Below are positions 16,148 to 23,711 of a stretch of DNA of 45,813 bases, piece by piece. The translations under genes and the position numbers were made by a program. Numbering within the stretch: position 1 is the stretch's first letter; each line of letters opens with the position of its first letter. Under the pieces are notes generated by a model. The model was not told where the DNA came from, did no database searches, and worked only from the letters and a program-made list of their open reading frames with translations. The DNA comes from an uncultured Chloroflexota bacterium (lineage in GTDB: Bacteria > Chloroflexota > Dehalococcoidia > UBA2979), in the NCBI GenBank assembly GCA_903917615.1, contig CAIXBH010000059.1, positions 1 through 45,813 on the forward strand. Reading direction: 5' to 3'.

Positions 16148-17614
16148 ATGACCAAGGTCGTGATCGTGGTGTTCGATGGCATGAACGAAGAGCTGGTCAC
16201 CCCGGACCTGATGCCGCACCTGTCGGCATTCGCCTCGTCCGGTGTCCGGCTGACAAACCATCGGCCAGTCTTCCCGAGTGTGACCCGCCTCAACGCGGCC
16301 GCGATGGTGACCGGGTGCTTCCCCGGCACGCACGGCCTCGCGGCGAACCTGTCGCTGGTGCCTGAGTTCCATCCCACGGAACCGATGGATGCGCTCGAAC
16401 CGCAGCTGACCGAACTACGCAGGCGCACCGGCCAAGTGCTGTTCGTTCCCACGCTCGCGGACATGCTCGCCGAGTATGGACTCGAGTACATCGCGGCAGG
16501 CGTCGGCACCTCGGGACAGGCGTTCCTGCACCACCCGAACGGCGAAGATGCCACCCTCGGTGCGACGCTGCACACCGACTTCTCCCTGCCACGCCCGCTC
16601 TACGAGATGCTGGTCGATCGCTTCGGCCAGTGGCCCGAGAAGGTACTGCCGAACAGCGCACGCCTCGAGCACCTGACGACGCTCTTCCTCGACTACGTCC
16701 TCGACGAGCGAGATCCGGCGGTCGCCTTGCTGTGGTTCTCCGAACCGGATAGCTCACAGCACGGCACCGGGCTCAACTCGCCCACCGTGCGACAGGCCAT
16801 GCGAGACGCTGACGTCCAGTTCGGCCGCCTCCTCGACTGGATCGAAGCGAGCGGAGACGACACGAACGTCATCGTCACCTGCGACCACGGTCAGTCCACG
16901 ATCGTCGAGGGCATCTCCCTGCAGGAGCGACTCGCGGAGGCCGGCTTTGCCGCTCCCGGCGAGCTCGGCGGCGTCATCGTCGCCGGCAACGGCGGTTCCG
17001 CTCTTTTCTACGTGGATGGCCACGACCCGGAGATCGCGGATCGCCTCGCGGCATGGCTCATGGCACAGCCGTGGGCGGGACCGATCCTCGCGTCGGAGCG
17101 GGTGGGAGCAATCGCCGGGACCCTCCCGCAGTCGCTCCTGGGGATGGACGGCGAACGTTCGCCTGACCTCGCGCTGTCGTTCGCCTGGTCAAACGAAGAG
17201 AACGAGCACGGCCAGCCCGGCATGGTCTACTCGGCCGGCGGCACGGCGGGCCGTGGCACACACGGTTCGATGAGCCCGTGGGAGTTCCGCACGTTCACGG
17301 TCGCGCGAGGCCCGGCATTCAAGCGGGCGACCAGCATCGACAGCGTGACCGGACATCCTGACCTGGCGCCGACCATCCTCTGCATCCTCGGACTGGATGT
17401 GCCCGCGCACATCGAGGGACGGGTCATCGAGGAAGCGCTCGTCGATGGCGAGGCCCAGGCGCGCTCGTTGGTCGAAGAGCACACCGCCGTGCGGCGCATC
17501 GGCGATGCCGTGTACTCACAGGTGCTCCTCGTAGCTCGCAACGGCGACGCAGGCGTCCTCGTCACCGCGCGCGCAGGTCGCATCGAGTCCGCGCGAGTCC
17601 GCGTCGAAGTGTAA
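16148..17614 (+). CDS. Type I phosphodiesterase / nucleotide pyrophosphatase family protein
   Basis: 488-aa member of the alkaline phosphatase superfamily (PF01663-like) and the second such enzyme in the operon. Asp10 (VFDGM), nucleophile Thr46 (FPSVTRLN), the Asp/His pair in WFSEPDSSQHG, the Asp-His pair in VTCDHGQS and a late His in GRGTHGSM give a complete two-metal site. There is no signal peptide, so it should be cytoplasmic. The tracked ORF starts at 16070 inside phnA. The ATG at 16148 has GGAG about 9 nt upstream and lies 11 nt after the phnA stop. Likely substrates are phosphodiesters or phosphonate monoesters taken up by the adjoining transporter; this is inferred. Confidence 0.85.
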   Translation: MTKVVIVVFDGMNEELVTPDLMPHLSAFASSGVRLTNHRPVFPSVTRLNAAAMVTGCFPGTHGLAANLSLVPEFHPTEPMDALEPQLTELRRRTGQVLFVPTLADMLAEYGLEYIAAGVGTSGQAFLHHPNGEDATLGATLHTDFSLPRPLYEMLVDRFGQWPEKVLPNSARLEHLTTLFLDYVLDERDPAVALLWFSEPDSSQHGTGLNSPTVRQAMRDADVQFGRLLDWIEASGDDTNVIVTCDHGQSTIVEGISLQERLAEAGFAAPGELGGVIVAGNGGSALFYVDGHDPEIADRLAAWLMAQPWAGPILASERVGAIAGTLPQSLLGMDGERSPDLALSFAWSNEENEHGQPGMVYSAGGTAGRGTHGSMSPWEFRTFTVARGPAFKRATSIDSVTGHPDLAPTILCILGLDVPAHIEGRVIEEALVDGEAQARSLVEEHTAVRRIGDAVYSQVLLVARNGDAGVLVTARAGRIESARVRVEV

Positions 17615-17930
17615 CCGCGCGATCATCACCTGACGCTCGGAGTTGCTCGCAACCGCGGGACTTCGCGAATGGCGCGCGGAGGTCGAGACCGCGCCACCGA
17701 CACGCCGCGTCTTCGGTGCAACGGGCCGGGCAGGTGCCCGGCCCGAGTCGATCGTGATGCGAAGCCCTGCTCCGGCGCGCCGGCTCTCCTCAGCCGCCGG
17801 AAACTCGACGAACCCCCGCTCGTTGGCTAGGCTCCCCGCAAGGGGCGCGAGGGCGGCGGGCGCCTTGCTTCGTGACCGCGTTCGTTGCATGGGCGCCTGA
17901 GCTCGGCGCAACTGGGCTGGGGCGTCATCG
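17615..17930. other. Intergenic region with operon-end hairpin
   Basis: 316 bp without a supported gene, between the phosphoesterase operon and the antiporter. It holds the strong GC hairpin at 17722-17745. The remainder should include the antiporter promoter, but I cannot place it with confidence. Confidence 0.4.
17722..17745 (+). terminator. GC-rich hairpin, candidate terminator of the ABC/phosphoesterase operon
   Basis: CGGGCCGGGC - AGGT - GCCCGGCCCG forms a perfect 10-bp stem with a tetraloop, 107 nt after the last stop of the operon. No U-run follows, so it is either a U-less terminator as often proposed in high-GC genomes or an RNA-stabilising structure. Confidence 0.5.
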
Positions 17931-19142
17931 GTGGACGAGACCGCAAACCTGCTCATCAGCCTGGTGTTGATCCTGCTTGCCGCCCGCGTGAGCGCGCAGA
18001 TCGCCATCCGACTCAAGCTGCCCAGCGTCTTCGGCGTGCTCCTCACGGGCGTCATCCTCGGCCCGAGCGTCACGAACCTCATCCCCGAAACCCCCACCCT
18101 CCTCGGAATGTCGAGCATCGGCGTCGTGCTGCTGCTGTTTGTGGCGGGGCTGGAGACCGACCTCGTGCAGATGCGGCGCGTCGGCGTCGCGGCGCTACTT
18201 GCGGCCGTGGGCGGTGTCGCGGTCCCAATGGCCGCCGCGTTCTTCCTCGCGCAGCGGTTCGGCTACGGGACCGCCGAATCGATCTTCATCGGCACGATCA
18301 TGACCGCGACCAGCGTCACCGTGTCCGCCCACGTGCTCCGCGAGCTCGGCTATCTCCAGACGCGGATCGGCAGCGCGATCCTGGGCGCCGCGATCATCGA
18401 CGACATCGTGGGCGTCATGGTGCTGACCGTCGTCGTGAGCGTCGAGGGCGGCGGGAGCATGTTCGACCTCCTGCGCCTCGCTGCGTTCATCCCGATCGCC
18501 CTCTTCGCCGGGCTGTGGCTCACGCGCCTCGCCGCGCGCCGGCTGATGCACAACGACACGCACGACCGCTACATCGAGGTATTGGCGCTGGTGCTCGCGA
18601 TCTCATGGGCGGCGCAGGCAATCGGCGGCCTCGCTGCGATCTCGGGCGCGTACCTCGCGGGCGTCCTGTTTGGGCGCACGGTGCTGCGCGACGACCTGGC
18701 GAACTTCGGCAATCTGATCGGCTACGCGCTCTTCGCGCCGATCTTCTTCGTGACCACGGGCATGATGACCGACATCCACGCGGTTATCTCGACGCCGGTG
18801 TTCACGCTGCTGCTCTTCGCGACGGCCGTACTGGGCAAGGTGATCGGATCGGGTGTCGGTGCGCTGGCCGGTCGGTTCACGCCGAGGGAATCCCTCGCGG
18901 TCGGCGCGGGGATGGTGAGCCGCGGCGAGGTCGCCATCGTGATCGCGGTGCTCGGCCGCAACAGCCACGTCATCGGCGACGAGGTCTTCGCGGCGAGCAT
19001 CGTCGTGACGCTGCTCACCACCCTCGCCGCTCCGCTCCTGCTCCGGCTCACGCTGCCGGGGATCACGAAGACCACCGAGGACGAGGCCGATGCCGCACGC
19101 CGTCTGCGCCTCGAAGGCGACATCGAGCGCCTCGAAAGCTGA
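17931..19142 (+). CDS. CPA2-family cation/proton antiporter (NapA/KefB-like)
   Basis: 403-aa membrane transporter with ~12-13 hydrophobic segments. ARVSAQIAIRLKLPSVFGVL and LTGVILGPS at the N-terminus are typical of the Na_H_Exchanger domain. The ion-binding core is intact: TATSVTVS in the unwound helix and IIDD (Asp157-Asp158) in the partner helix. The Asp-Asp pair is characteristic of electrogenic Na+/H+ exchangers such as NapA rather than single-Asp types. There is no C-terminal TrkA domain. GTG start at 17931, with the Shine-Dalgarno weak. It probably exports Na+ in exchange for protons; ion specificity is inferred. Convergent with the CoA-transferase genes. Confidence 0.88.
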   Translation: MDETANLLISLVLILLAARVSAQIAIRLKLPSVFGVLLTGVILGPSVTNLIPETPTLLGMSSIGVVLLLFVAGLETDLVQMRRVGVAALLAAVGGVAVPMAAAFFLAQRFGYGTAESIFIGTIMTATSVTVSAHVLRELGYLQTRIGSAILGAAIIDDIVGVMVLTVVVSVEGGGSMFDLLRLAAFIPIALFAGLWLTRLAARRLMHNDTHDRYIEVLALVLAISWAAQAIGGLAAISGAYLAGVLFGRTVLRDDLANFGNLIGYALFAPIFFVTTGMMTDIHAVISTPVFTLLLFATAVLGKVIGSGVGALAGRFTPRESLAVGAGMVSRGEVAIVIAVLGRNSHVIGDEVFAASIVVTLLTTLAAPLLLRLTLPGITKTTEDEADAARRLRLEGDIERLES

Positions 19143-19156
19143 CACGCGCCAGCCCG

Positions 19157-19801
19157 CTAGAGCGCGATCTCCTTCACGTCCGGGCTGACCTGCAGCGGTG
19201 CTCCAGTCAGCGAGACGACCTCCTCGACCGTGTACCCGGGCGCGTACTCCTCGAGCACGAACTGTCCATCCCGCACGGCGACCACCGCGATGTCGGTGAC
19301 GACAAGCGTCACGCCGCGGGGCGACGTGACCGGCAGCGTGCAGGCATCGAGCAGACGCGGCTTGCCCTCGCGCGTGGTGTGCTCCATCGCGAGCCAGATC
19401 TCCTTCGCGGACGCGACGAGGTCCATCGCTCCGCCGATGCCGCCGAGGTTGTCGAATGCCGAGTTGCTGAGACGCCAGTTCGCGAAGGAACCATCGGCGG
19501 CGGCCTCGTACGCACCGAGCACCGTGACATCGAGCCGTCCGCTGCGGATCAACGCGAACGAGTCCGCGTGGTGCACGAAACTCGCCCCCGGCACCAGCGT
19601 CACCTGCTGGCCGCCCGCGTTCCAGACGTCCGGGTCGCCCTCCTCGGGCGTCGCCACACGGCCGTAGCCGATCACGCCGTTCTCGGACGTGAACAGGATG
19701 TCGTCCTCCTCCCGCGTGTAGCCGGATGCGAGCGTGGGGATGCCGATGCCCAGGTTCACCACCGACCCGGGGCGCAGGCGTCGACCGATGACCGCCGCCA
19801 T
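19157..19801 (-). CDS. CoA-transferase subunit B (3-oxoacid CoA-transferase type)
   Basis: 214-aa beta half of a family I CoA-transferase. VVNLGIGIPTLAS is the classical N-terminal block, and SENGVIGYG contains the catalytic glutamate (Glu40) that forms the covalent CoA thioester. GIGGAMDLV and the C-terminal TDIAVV segment also fit. The frame is open upstream for 34 codons back to the TAG that ends subunit A, and includes a family-like LTREQ just before the chosen Met. No other ATG, GTG or TTG occurs in that stretch. Subunit B is therefore in the same frame as subunit A, separated only by that stop; see the CoA-transferase finding. Confidence 0.88.
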   Translation of the reverse strand: MAAVIGRRLRPGSVVNLGIGIPTLASGYTREEDDILFTSENGVIGYGRVATPEEGDPDVWNAGGQQVTLVPGASFVHHADSFALIRSGRLDVTVLGAYEAAADGSFANWRLSNSAFDNLGGIGGAMDLVASAKEIWLAMEHTTREGKPRLLDACTLPVTSPRGVTLVVTDIAVVAVRDGQFVLEEYAPGYTVEEVVSLTGAPLQVSPDVKEIAL

Positions 19802-19903
19802 CTGCTCGCGCGTCAGGCCACGCTTCGCGGGGGCGCCCCCCTCCCGTGCCTCGGCCGCGGGAGCAGCGGCACGCGCCGGGCGCAGCGGTCCGCCCGCCGG
19901 GAT

Positions 19904-20584
19904 CTACACCATGCGCGTGACGAAGACACCCGGCGTGTGGATCTCGTCCGGCGAGAACGTCCCCGCGGGGACGATGGGCTCCTCCACCTCGACGATCGTC
20001 GTCCGCCCGGCCATCGCGGCGATCGGGTTGTAGTTCCGCGCGCCGTGGCGATAGATGAGGTTGCCGGCCGTGTCGGCCTTCCACGCGTGCACGAAGGCGT
20101 AGTCCGCGACGATCCCCTCCTCGAGGACATACGTCCGCCCATTGAACACGCGGTGCTCCTTGCCCTCGGAGAGGAGCGTCCCAACGCCGGCCGGGGTGTA
20201 GAACGCGGGGATGCCGGCGCCGCCAGCACGAATGCGCTCAGCAACAGTGCCCTGCGGCAGCAGTTCGACCTCCAGCGTCCCCGCACGCGCCATCTGCTCG
20301 GTGATCGACGGGCGCGATGGGTGCGTCGCCGCGGTGAACGAGGCGATGAGCTTCTTCACCCGGCCGTCCTCGATGAGGTTGCCGACGTTCCGCACGCTCG
20401 GGTCCGTCGAGGCTTGCGCCGCACCGTTCTGGACGACGGTGATCTCCTTCGTGCCGCGCTGGTGGAGCGCCGTCAGGAGGTTCAGCGGCGTGCCGACCCC
20501 GAACCCCGGGACGATCAGCGTGATCCCGTCCGGGACATCCGCGACCGCGTCGGCCATGGTTGGGTAGATCGTCGGTCGTGCCAT
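19904..20584 (-). CDS. CoA-transferase subunit A (3-oxoacid CoA-transferase type)
   Basis: 226-aa alpha half of a family I CoA-transferase, which moves CoA between a 3-oxoacid (or other short acyl group) and succinate or acetate. PGFGVGTPLNLLTAL is the CoA-binding glycine-rich block; IPAFYTPAGVGT, RTYVLEEGIVADYAFVHAWKAD and the C-terminal EIHTPGVFVTRMV are family signatures. The tracked ORF begins at 20704, but I place the start at the ATG at 20584, where the conserved domain begins; its Shine-Dalgarno is only a G-run. The protein stops at TAG a few residues earlier than many homologues. The exact acyl substrate cannot be told from sequence. Confidence 0.88.
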   Translation of the reverse strand: MARPTIYPTMADAVADVPDGITLIVPGFGVGTPLNLLTALHQRGTKEITVVQNGAAQASTDPSVRNVGNLIEDGRVKKLIASFTAATHPSRPSITEQMARAGTLEVELLPQGTVAERIRAGGAGIPAFYTPAGVGTLLSEGKEHRVFNGRTYVLEEGIVADYAFVHAWKADTAGNLIYRHGARNYNPIAAMAGRTTIVEVEEPIVPAGTFSPDEIHTPGVFVTRMV

Positions 20585-20898
20585 CGCTGCCCCCCGCTTT
20601 TCTGCTCCGCACACCCCGCGCGCAGCGCGTGGAATGTACATCGTCGGCCCGGACCATGTGCGGAAGGAGCGGTGGCTCCGTCCGCCTCCCGGTGGCTGGC
20701 TCACCGCTCGGGTCTAGTTGTAGCCCCTCGCCGACCGCGGGCCGCCCAGCATGCCCACCGCGCCCTGCGCGTTCCGCACGTAACGGTTCGGTGACCCCGC
20801 GTCACGCACGATTGGGGCGACCGGGAGCCTCGACAGCGCTCCCGGGAACCACGAGCCCGGCCCGGGCGTCCTACATGGGCACGGGAAGAGGAACCACC
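20585..20898. other. Divergent intergenic region (CoA-transferase / secreted protein)
   Basis: 314 bp between divergently transcribed genes. The subunit A frame stays open to 20704 but the extension looks non-homologous. No other gene, RNA or clear inverted-repeat operator is visible. Promoters for both neighbours should lie here. Confidence 0.4.
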
Positions 20899-21930
20899 AT
20901 GCGGACCACACGACAGTTCATGACGGCGATGTTCCTGCTCGTTCTGGCGAGTTTCGTCCTCGCTGGCTCGAGCGCATCGGCGGCCACCGTCGCCGACACG
21001 GGGCTCGCGAGCCCGGCGCTCGGTCAGGTGGCACCCATGCCCATGCCCTCCGGACAACTCACGCCCACCCCCGTCTACGGGAACCTCGGCCTGGCGCTCG
21101 TCGTGTACTCGGGTGGCACAGTCGACGACCTCGAGTTGACCGCCGGGAACGCCGGTGCTTCCGGCGTCTGGGTTCAGGACTCGACCGGCCGGTACCAGCT
21201 GCTGCCGGTGCAGGCCCCCACGTTCGTGAAGTCGGGCTTCGCGGCAGCCTTCCCCGCCGCAAGCGCCAGTGCGGCGAACTTCCCGCAGGCGATCGCGGTG
21301 ACCCTGGTCGCCGCGCCGACACCGCCGCAGCCCACCACGGTCACGCAGTCTCAGAACGGCACCAAGCTGACGATGCGGGTGGGGGATCGCTTCCTGCTCC
21401 AGCTGGGCGACGCCGTGACGTGGGTGCCGCAGGTCGCGGACCAGACCATCGTCAGCCGCGTGGCGAACATCGCCGTGGTGCGCGGCGCGCAGGGCGTCTA
21501 CCAGGCCAACCAGCCCGGGACCACCACCCTGAGTGCGACGGGCACCCCGCCCTGCCCAGCGGGCGCACCGTGCGCGCTCTACCTCATCCAGTTCAGCGTG
21601 ACGATCGTGGTGCTCCCCGCGCCAGGCTCATCCGGCATCCAGGGCACCGTGACGCTCGGCCCCATCACGCCGGTCTGCCAGGTCAGCGTGCCGTGCGATA
21701 GCCCGTACCAGGCGACGCTGACGATCAACAACGCGGCGGGAACTCAGGCGGCGCAGGTCCGATCCGGCGCGGACGGGCGCTACACGGTCGCGCTCCCCGC
21801 AGGACACTACACGGTCGTGCCGCTGAGCCCGCAGGGCCAGACGCTGCCCCGAGCCGCCACGATGCAGGTCGACGTGGTCACAGGGCAGTACGCGACGGTG
21901 AACGTGCAATACGACACCGGCATCCGCTAG
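20899..21930 (+). CDS. Secreted protein with a C-terminal carboxypeptidase-regulatory-like domain
   Basis: 343-aa exported protein of unknown function. The signal peptide is clear: MRTTRQF, a hydrophobic run and a cleavage site near SASA-ATV. It has no lipobox, so it is likely released or wall-associated. A threonine/proline-rich linker (~150-160) leads to a domain around residues 165-250 with MRVGDRFLLQLGDAVTWVP, possibly a chagasin-like or Ig-like beta fold. The last ~95 residues (GIQGTVTLGP, then GADGRYTVALPAGHYTVVP) match the carboxypeptidase-regulatory-like/transthyretin-like fold. The tracked ORF starts at 20560, but the ATG at 20899 has GAGGAA upstream and begins the signal peptide. 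Its stop codon interlocks with the stop of the convergent aquaporin gene (CTAG). Confidence 0.8.
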   Translation: MRTTRQFMTAMFLLVLASFVLAGSSASAATVADTGLASPALGQVAPMPMPSGQLTPTPVYGNLGLALVVYSGGTVDDLELTAGNAGASGVWVQDSTGRYQLLPVQAPTFVKSGFAAAFPAASASAANFPQAIAVTLVAAPTPPQPTTVTQSQNGTKLTMRVGDRFLLQLGDAVTWVPQVADQTIVSRVANIAVVRGAQGVYQANQPGTTTLSATGTPPCPAGAPCALYLIQFSVTIVVLPAPGSSGIQGTVTLGPITPVCQVSVPCDSPYQATLTINNAAGTQAAQVRSGADGRYTVALPAGHYTVVPLSPQGQTLPRAATMQVDVVTGQYATVNVQYDTGIR

Positions 21931-22802
21931 CGAGACCGCGGGGCCTCGTCGGATTCGGACGGGCCGCCGCGCACCTCGTAGTCAATCGGCCCGGGGTGCC
22001 ACAGCCAGCCGAGCGTGCCCTGTGCGGCGCGCTTCCCGTAGAAGCCGCCGCCGGGGCCGCGGAGCACCCACGCGAAGCCGACCGCAACCACCGCGCCGAC
22101 GAGCGGGCCGACGAGGTACACCCACCATGCCGTCCACTCCCCCAGGACCAACGCCGGCGCGAGCGAGCGGACGAGGTTCATCGACGCTCCGCTCACCGGC
22201 GCGCCTACCAACCCGGCGAGCGCGATGTACGCACTCACGCCAATCGCATTGAGCGGCCCCACGTTCTGCGCGCCGGACGAGGTCCCGAGGATGGTGGTGA
22301 CGAGCCCCGCGGTGAGCAGCGCCTCCCAGCACGCCGCAGTGAACAGGCTGACACCCGTCCCCGGCAGCGTGAGACCCGCATCGCCCTGGCGGCCGAGCAG
22401 CGCCACGAGAAGCAGCGTGGCGACGACGCCACCGACGGCCTGCGCCATGACATACCCCGGGAGGCGATTCCACGGGAAATTGCCGCGCATCGCGAACGCG
22501 ATCGTCACCGCAGGGTTGAGGTGCGCCCCGGAGACCGCGCCCATCGATAGGATGACGGCGCCGACCATCAACCCGGGCGCGATGACCTGCGCCGCCACGC
22601 TCACGGCATTTCCGCCGAAGCGCGCGTTCACCATCGCCGCACCGACCGCCACGAACACCAGTGAGAACGTACCGAGCGCCTCGGCGAAGAGGCGTCGCCA
22701 CTCGTTCGCCTCGTTCAGGAAGTCGAGGAGTTCACGGCGGACCGCAACGGGATCGGGCTCGCCCACCCCGCCTGTCCCCGTGCCGGTGCCCGGCCGCGTC
22801 AC
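21927..22802 (-). CDS. MIP/aquaporin family channel with divergent second NPA box
   Basis: 291-aa six-helix major intrinsic protein. The first pore motif GAHLNPAVTIAF is intact (Asn96-Ala98). The second, normally NPAR, reads GASMNLVRSLAPAL, so Asn209 and Arg212 remain but Pro-Ala is replaced by Leu-Val. The ~36-residue N-terminus is Gly/Pro-rich and the C-terminus has an unusual ~40-residue hydrophilic tail. The tracked ORF starts at 22970 inside the PPK2 gene. I chose the GTG at 22802 because it gives a 4-nt GTGA overlap with the PPK2 stop, typical of translational coupling. Transport of water, glycerol or a small neutral solute is assumed from the family. Confidence 0.85.
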   Translation of the reverse strand: MTRPGTGTGTGGVGEPDPVAVRRELLDFLNEANEWRRLFAEALGTFSLVFVAVGAAMVNARFGGNAVSVAAQVIAPGLMVGAVILSMGAVSGAHLNPAVTIAFAMRGNFPWNRLPGYVMAQAVGGVVATLLLVALLGRQGDAGLTLPGTGVSLFTAACWEALLTAGLVTTILGTSSGAQNVGPLNAIGVSAYIALAGLVGAPVSGASMNLVRSLAPALVLGEWTAWWVYLVGPLVGAVVAVGFAWVLRGPGGGFYGKRAAQGTLGWLWHPGPIDYEVRGGPSESDEAPRSR

Positions 22803-23611
22803 GGGACGAGCAGACCGTGCTTCGGCTTGCCTCCGGGATACGGCAACACAACCGAATCGTCCGCATGCAGCACCGAGTCGTCCCGGCCCTCGTAGTCGAG
22901 GCGCGAGAGCAGGTCGCGCATGATGTTCATGTGCGCGCGGTGCTTGTGGTCTGCGCGCACGATCGTCCACGGCGCGTGCTTCGTGTGCGTCTGCTCAAGC
23001 ATCTCGTCGCGCGCCCGGCTGTAATCGTCCCACTTCTCCTGGGCGATGGCGTCGAGCGGGCTCGTCTTCCACTGCTTCAGCGGATCGCGCCTCCGATCTT
23101 CGAGGCGAGCCGCCTGCTCATCCTTCGACACGTCGAGGTAGTACTTGATGAGATGGATCCCGGAGTCCACGAGCATCTGCTCGAACGCCGGCGCAGAGCG
23201 CATGAACGCTTCCAGCTCATCGTGCGTGCAGAACCCCATCACCCGCTCAACGCCCGCGCGGTTGTACCAGCTGCGGTTGAACAGCACGAGCTCCGTTGCA
23301 GCAGGCAAATGCCGTACCCAGCGCGTGAAGTACCAGAGCGTCTTGTCGCGATCGGTCGGCGCTGGCAGCGCGACCGATCGCGCCTCGCGCGGGCTGAGGT
23401 GCTCCAGGAAGCGCTTGATCGTGCCGTCCTTCCCGGCCGCGTCCCGCCCCTCGAAGATGACGAGAAGTTTCCCGCCGGACGCGATGAGGTGCCGCTGCAA
23501 CTTCACGAGCTCGATCTGAAGCGGAATCAGCGCCCGGACCTCGTCCTCAGCCTTGAGCTCGTCGCGGCGAATCTCCGCATCCCGCTTCGTAACGGAGGCG
23601 TCGTTGGTCAT
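22799..23611 (-). CDS. ppk2: Polyphosphate kinase 2
   Basis: 270-aa PPK2-family enzyme that transfers phosphate between polyphosphate and nucleotides. Walker A is FEGRDAAGKDGTI (Gly55-Lys61), followed by the lid-region HLSPREARSVALPAPT. FNRSWYNRAGVERVMGF is the Walker B block, and KYYLDVSKDEQAARLEDRRRD near residue 170 is a further family signature. The length matches single-domain PPK2. It may act mainly as a polyP-driven NDP or NMP kinase; the class cannot be settled here. Translationally coupled to the downstream aquaporin-type gene, an odd pairing that could link polyphosphate storage to osmotic balance (inference). Confidence 0.93.
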   Translation of the reverse strand: MTNDASVTKRDAEIRRDELKAEDEVRALIPLQIELVKLQRHLIASGGKLLVIFEGRDAAGKDGTIKRFLEHLSPREARSVALPAPTDRDKTLWYFTRWVRHLPAATELVLFNRSWYNRAGVERVMGFCTHDELEAFMRSAPAFEQMLVDSGIHLIKYYLDVSKDEQAARLEDRRRDPLKQWKTSPLDAIAQEKWDDYSRARDEMLEQTHTKHAPWTIVRADHKHRAHMNIMRDLLSRLDYEGRDDSVLHADDSVVLPYPGGKPKHGLLVP

Positions 23612-23711
23612 GGAGCACCGCCCTTCACATCCATGGTAGGCATGCGACAGGCCGCGCGGTCACGCACTGCCGGACGATGCGTACGCACGCCCATGCCCGT
23701 GGAAGCGGGCG

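Noticed and set aside
15006-17614. The two phosphoesterase genes as a duplicated or split single gene
   Set aside because: Each has its own complete nucleophile and metal-ligand set, own ribosome-binding site and different length; they are distinct family members.
17885-20794. 969-aa plus-strand ORF in the antiporter/CoA-transferase region
   Set aside because: It runs out of frame through the antiporter and antisense through both CoA-transferase genes and is extremely Arg/His-rich; a shadow ORF of high-GC codon bias.
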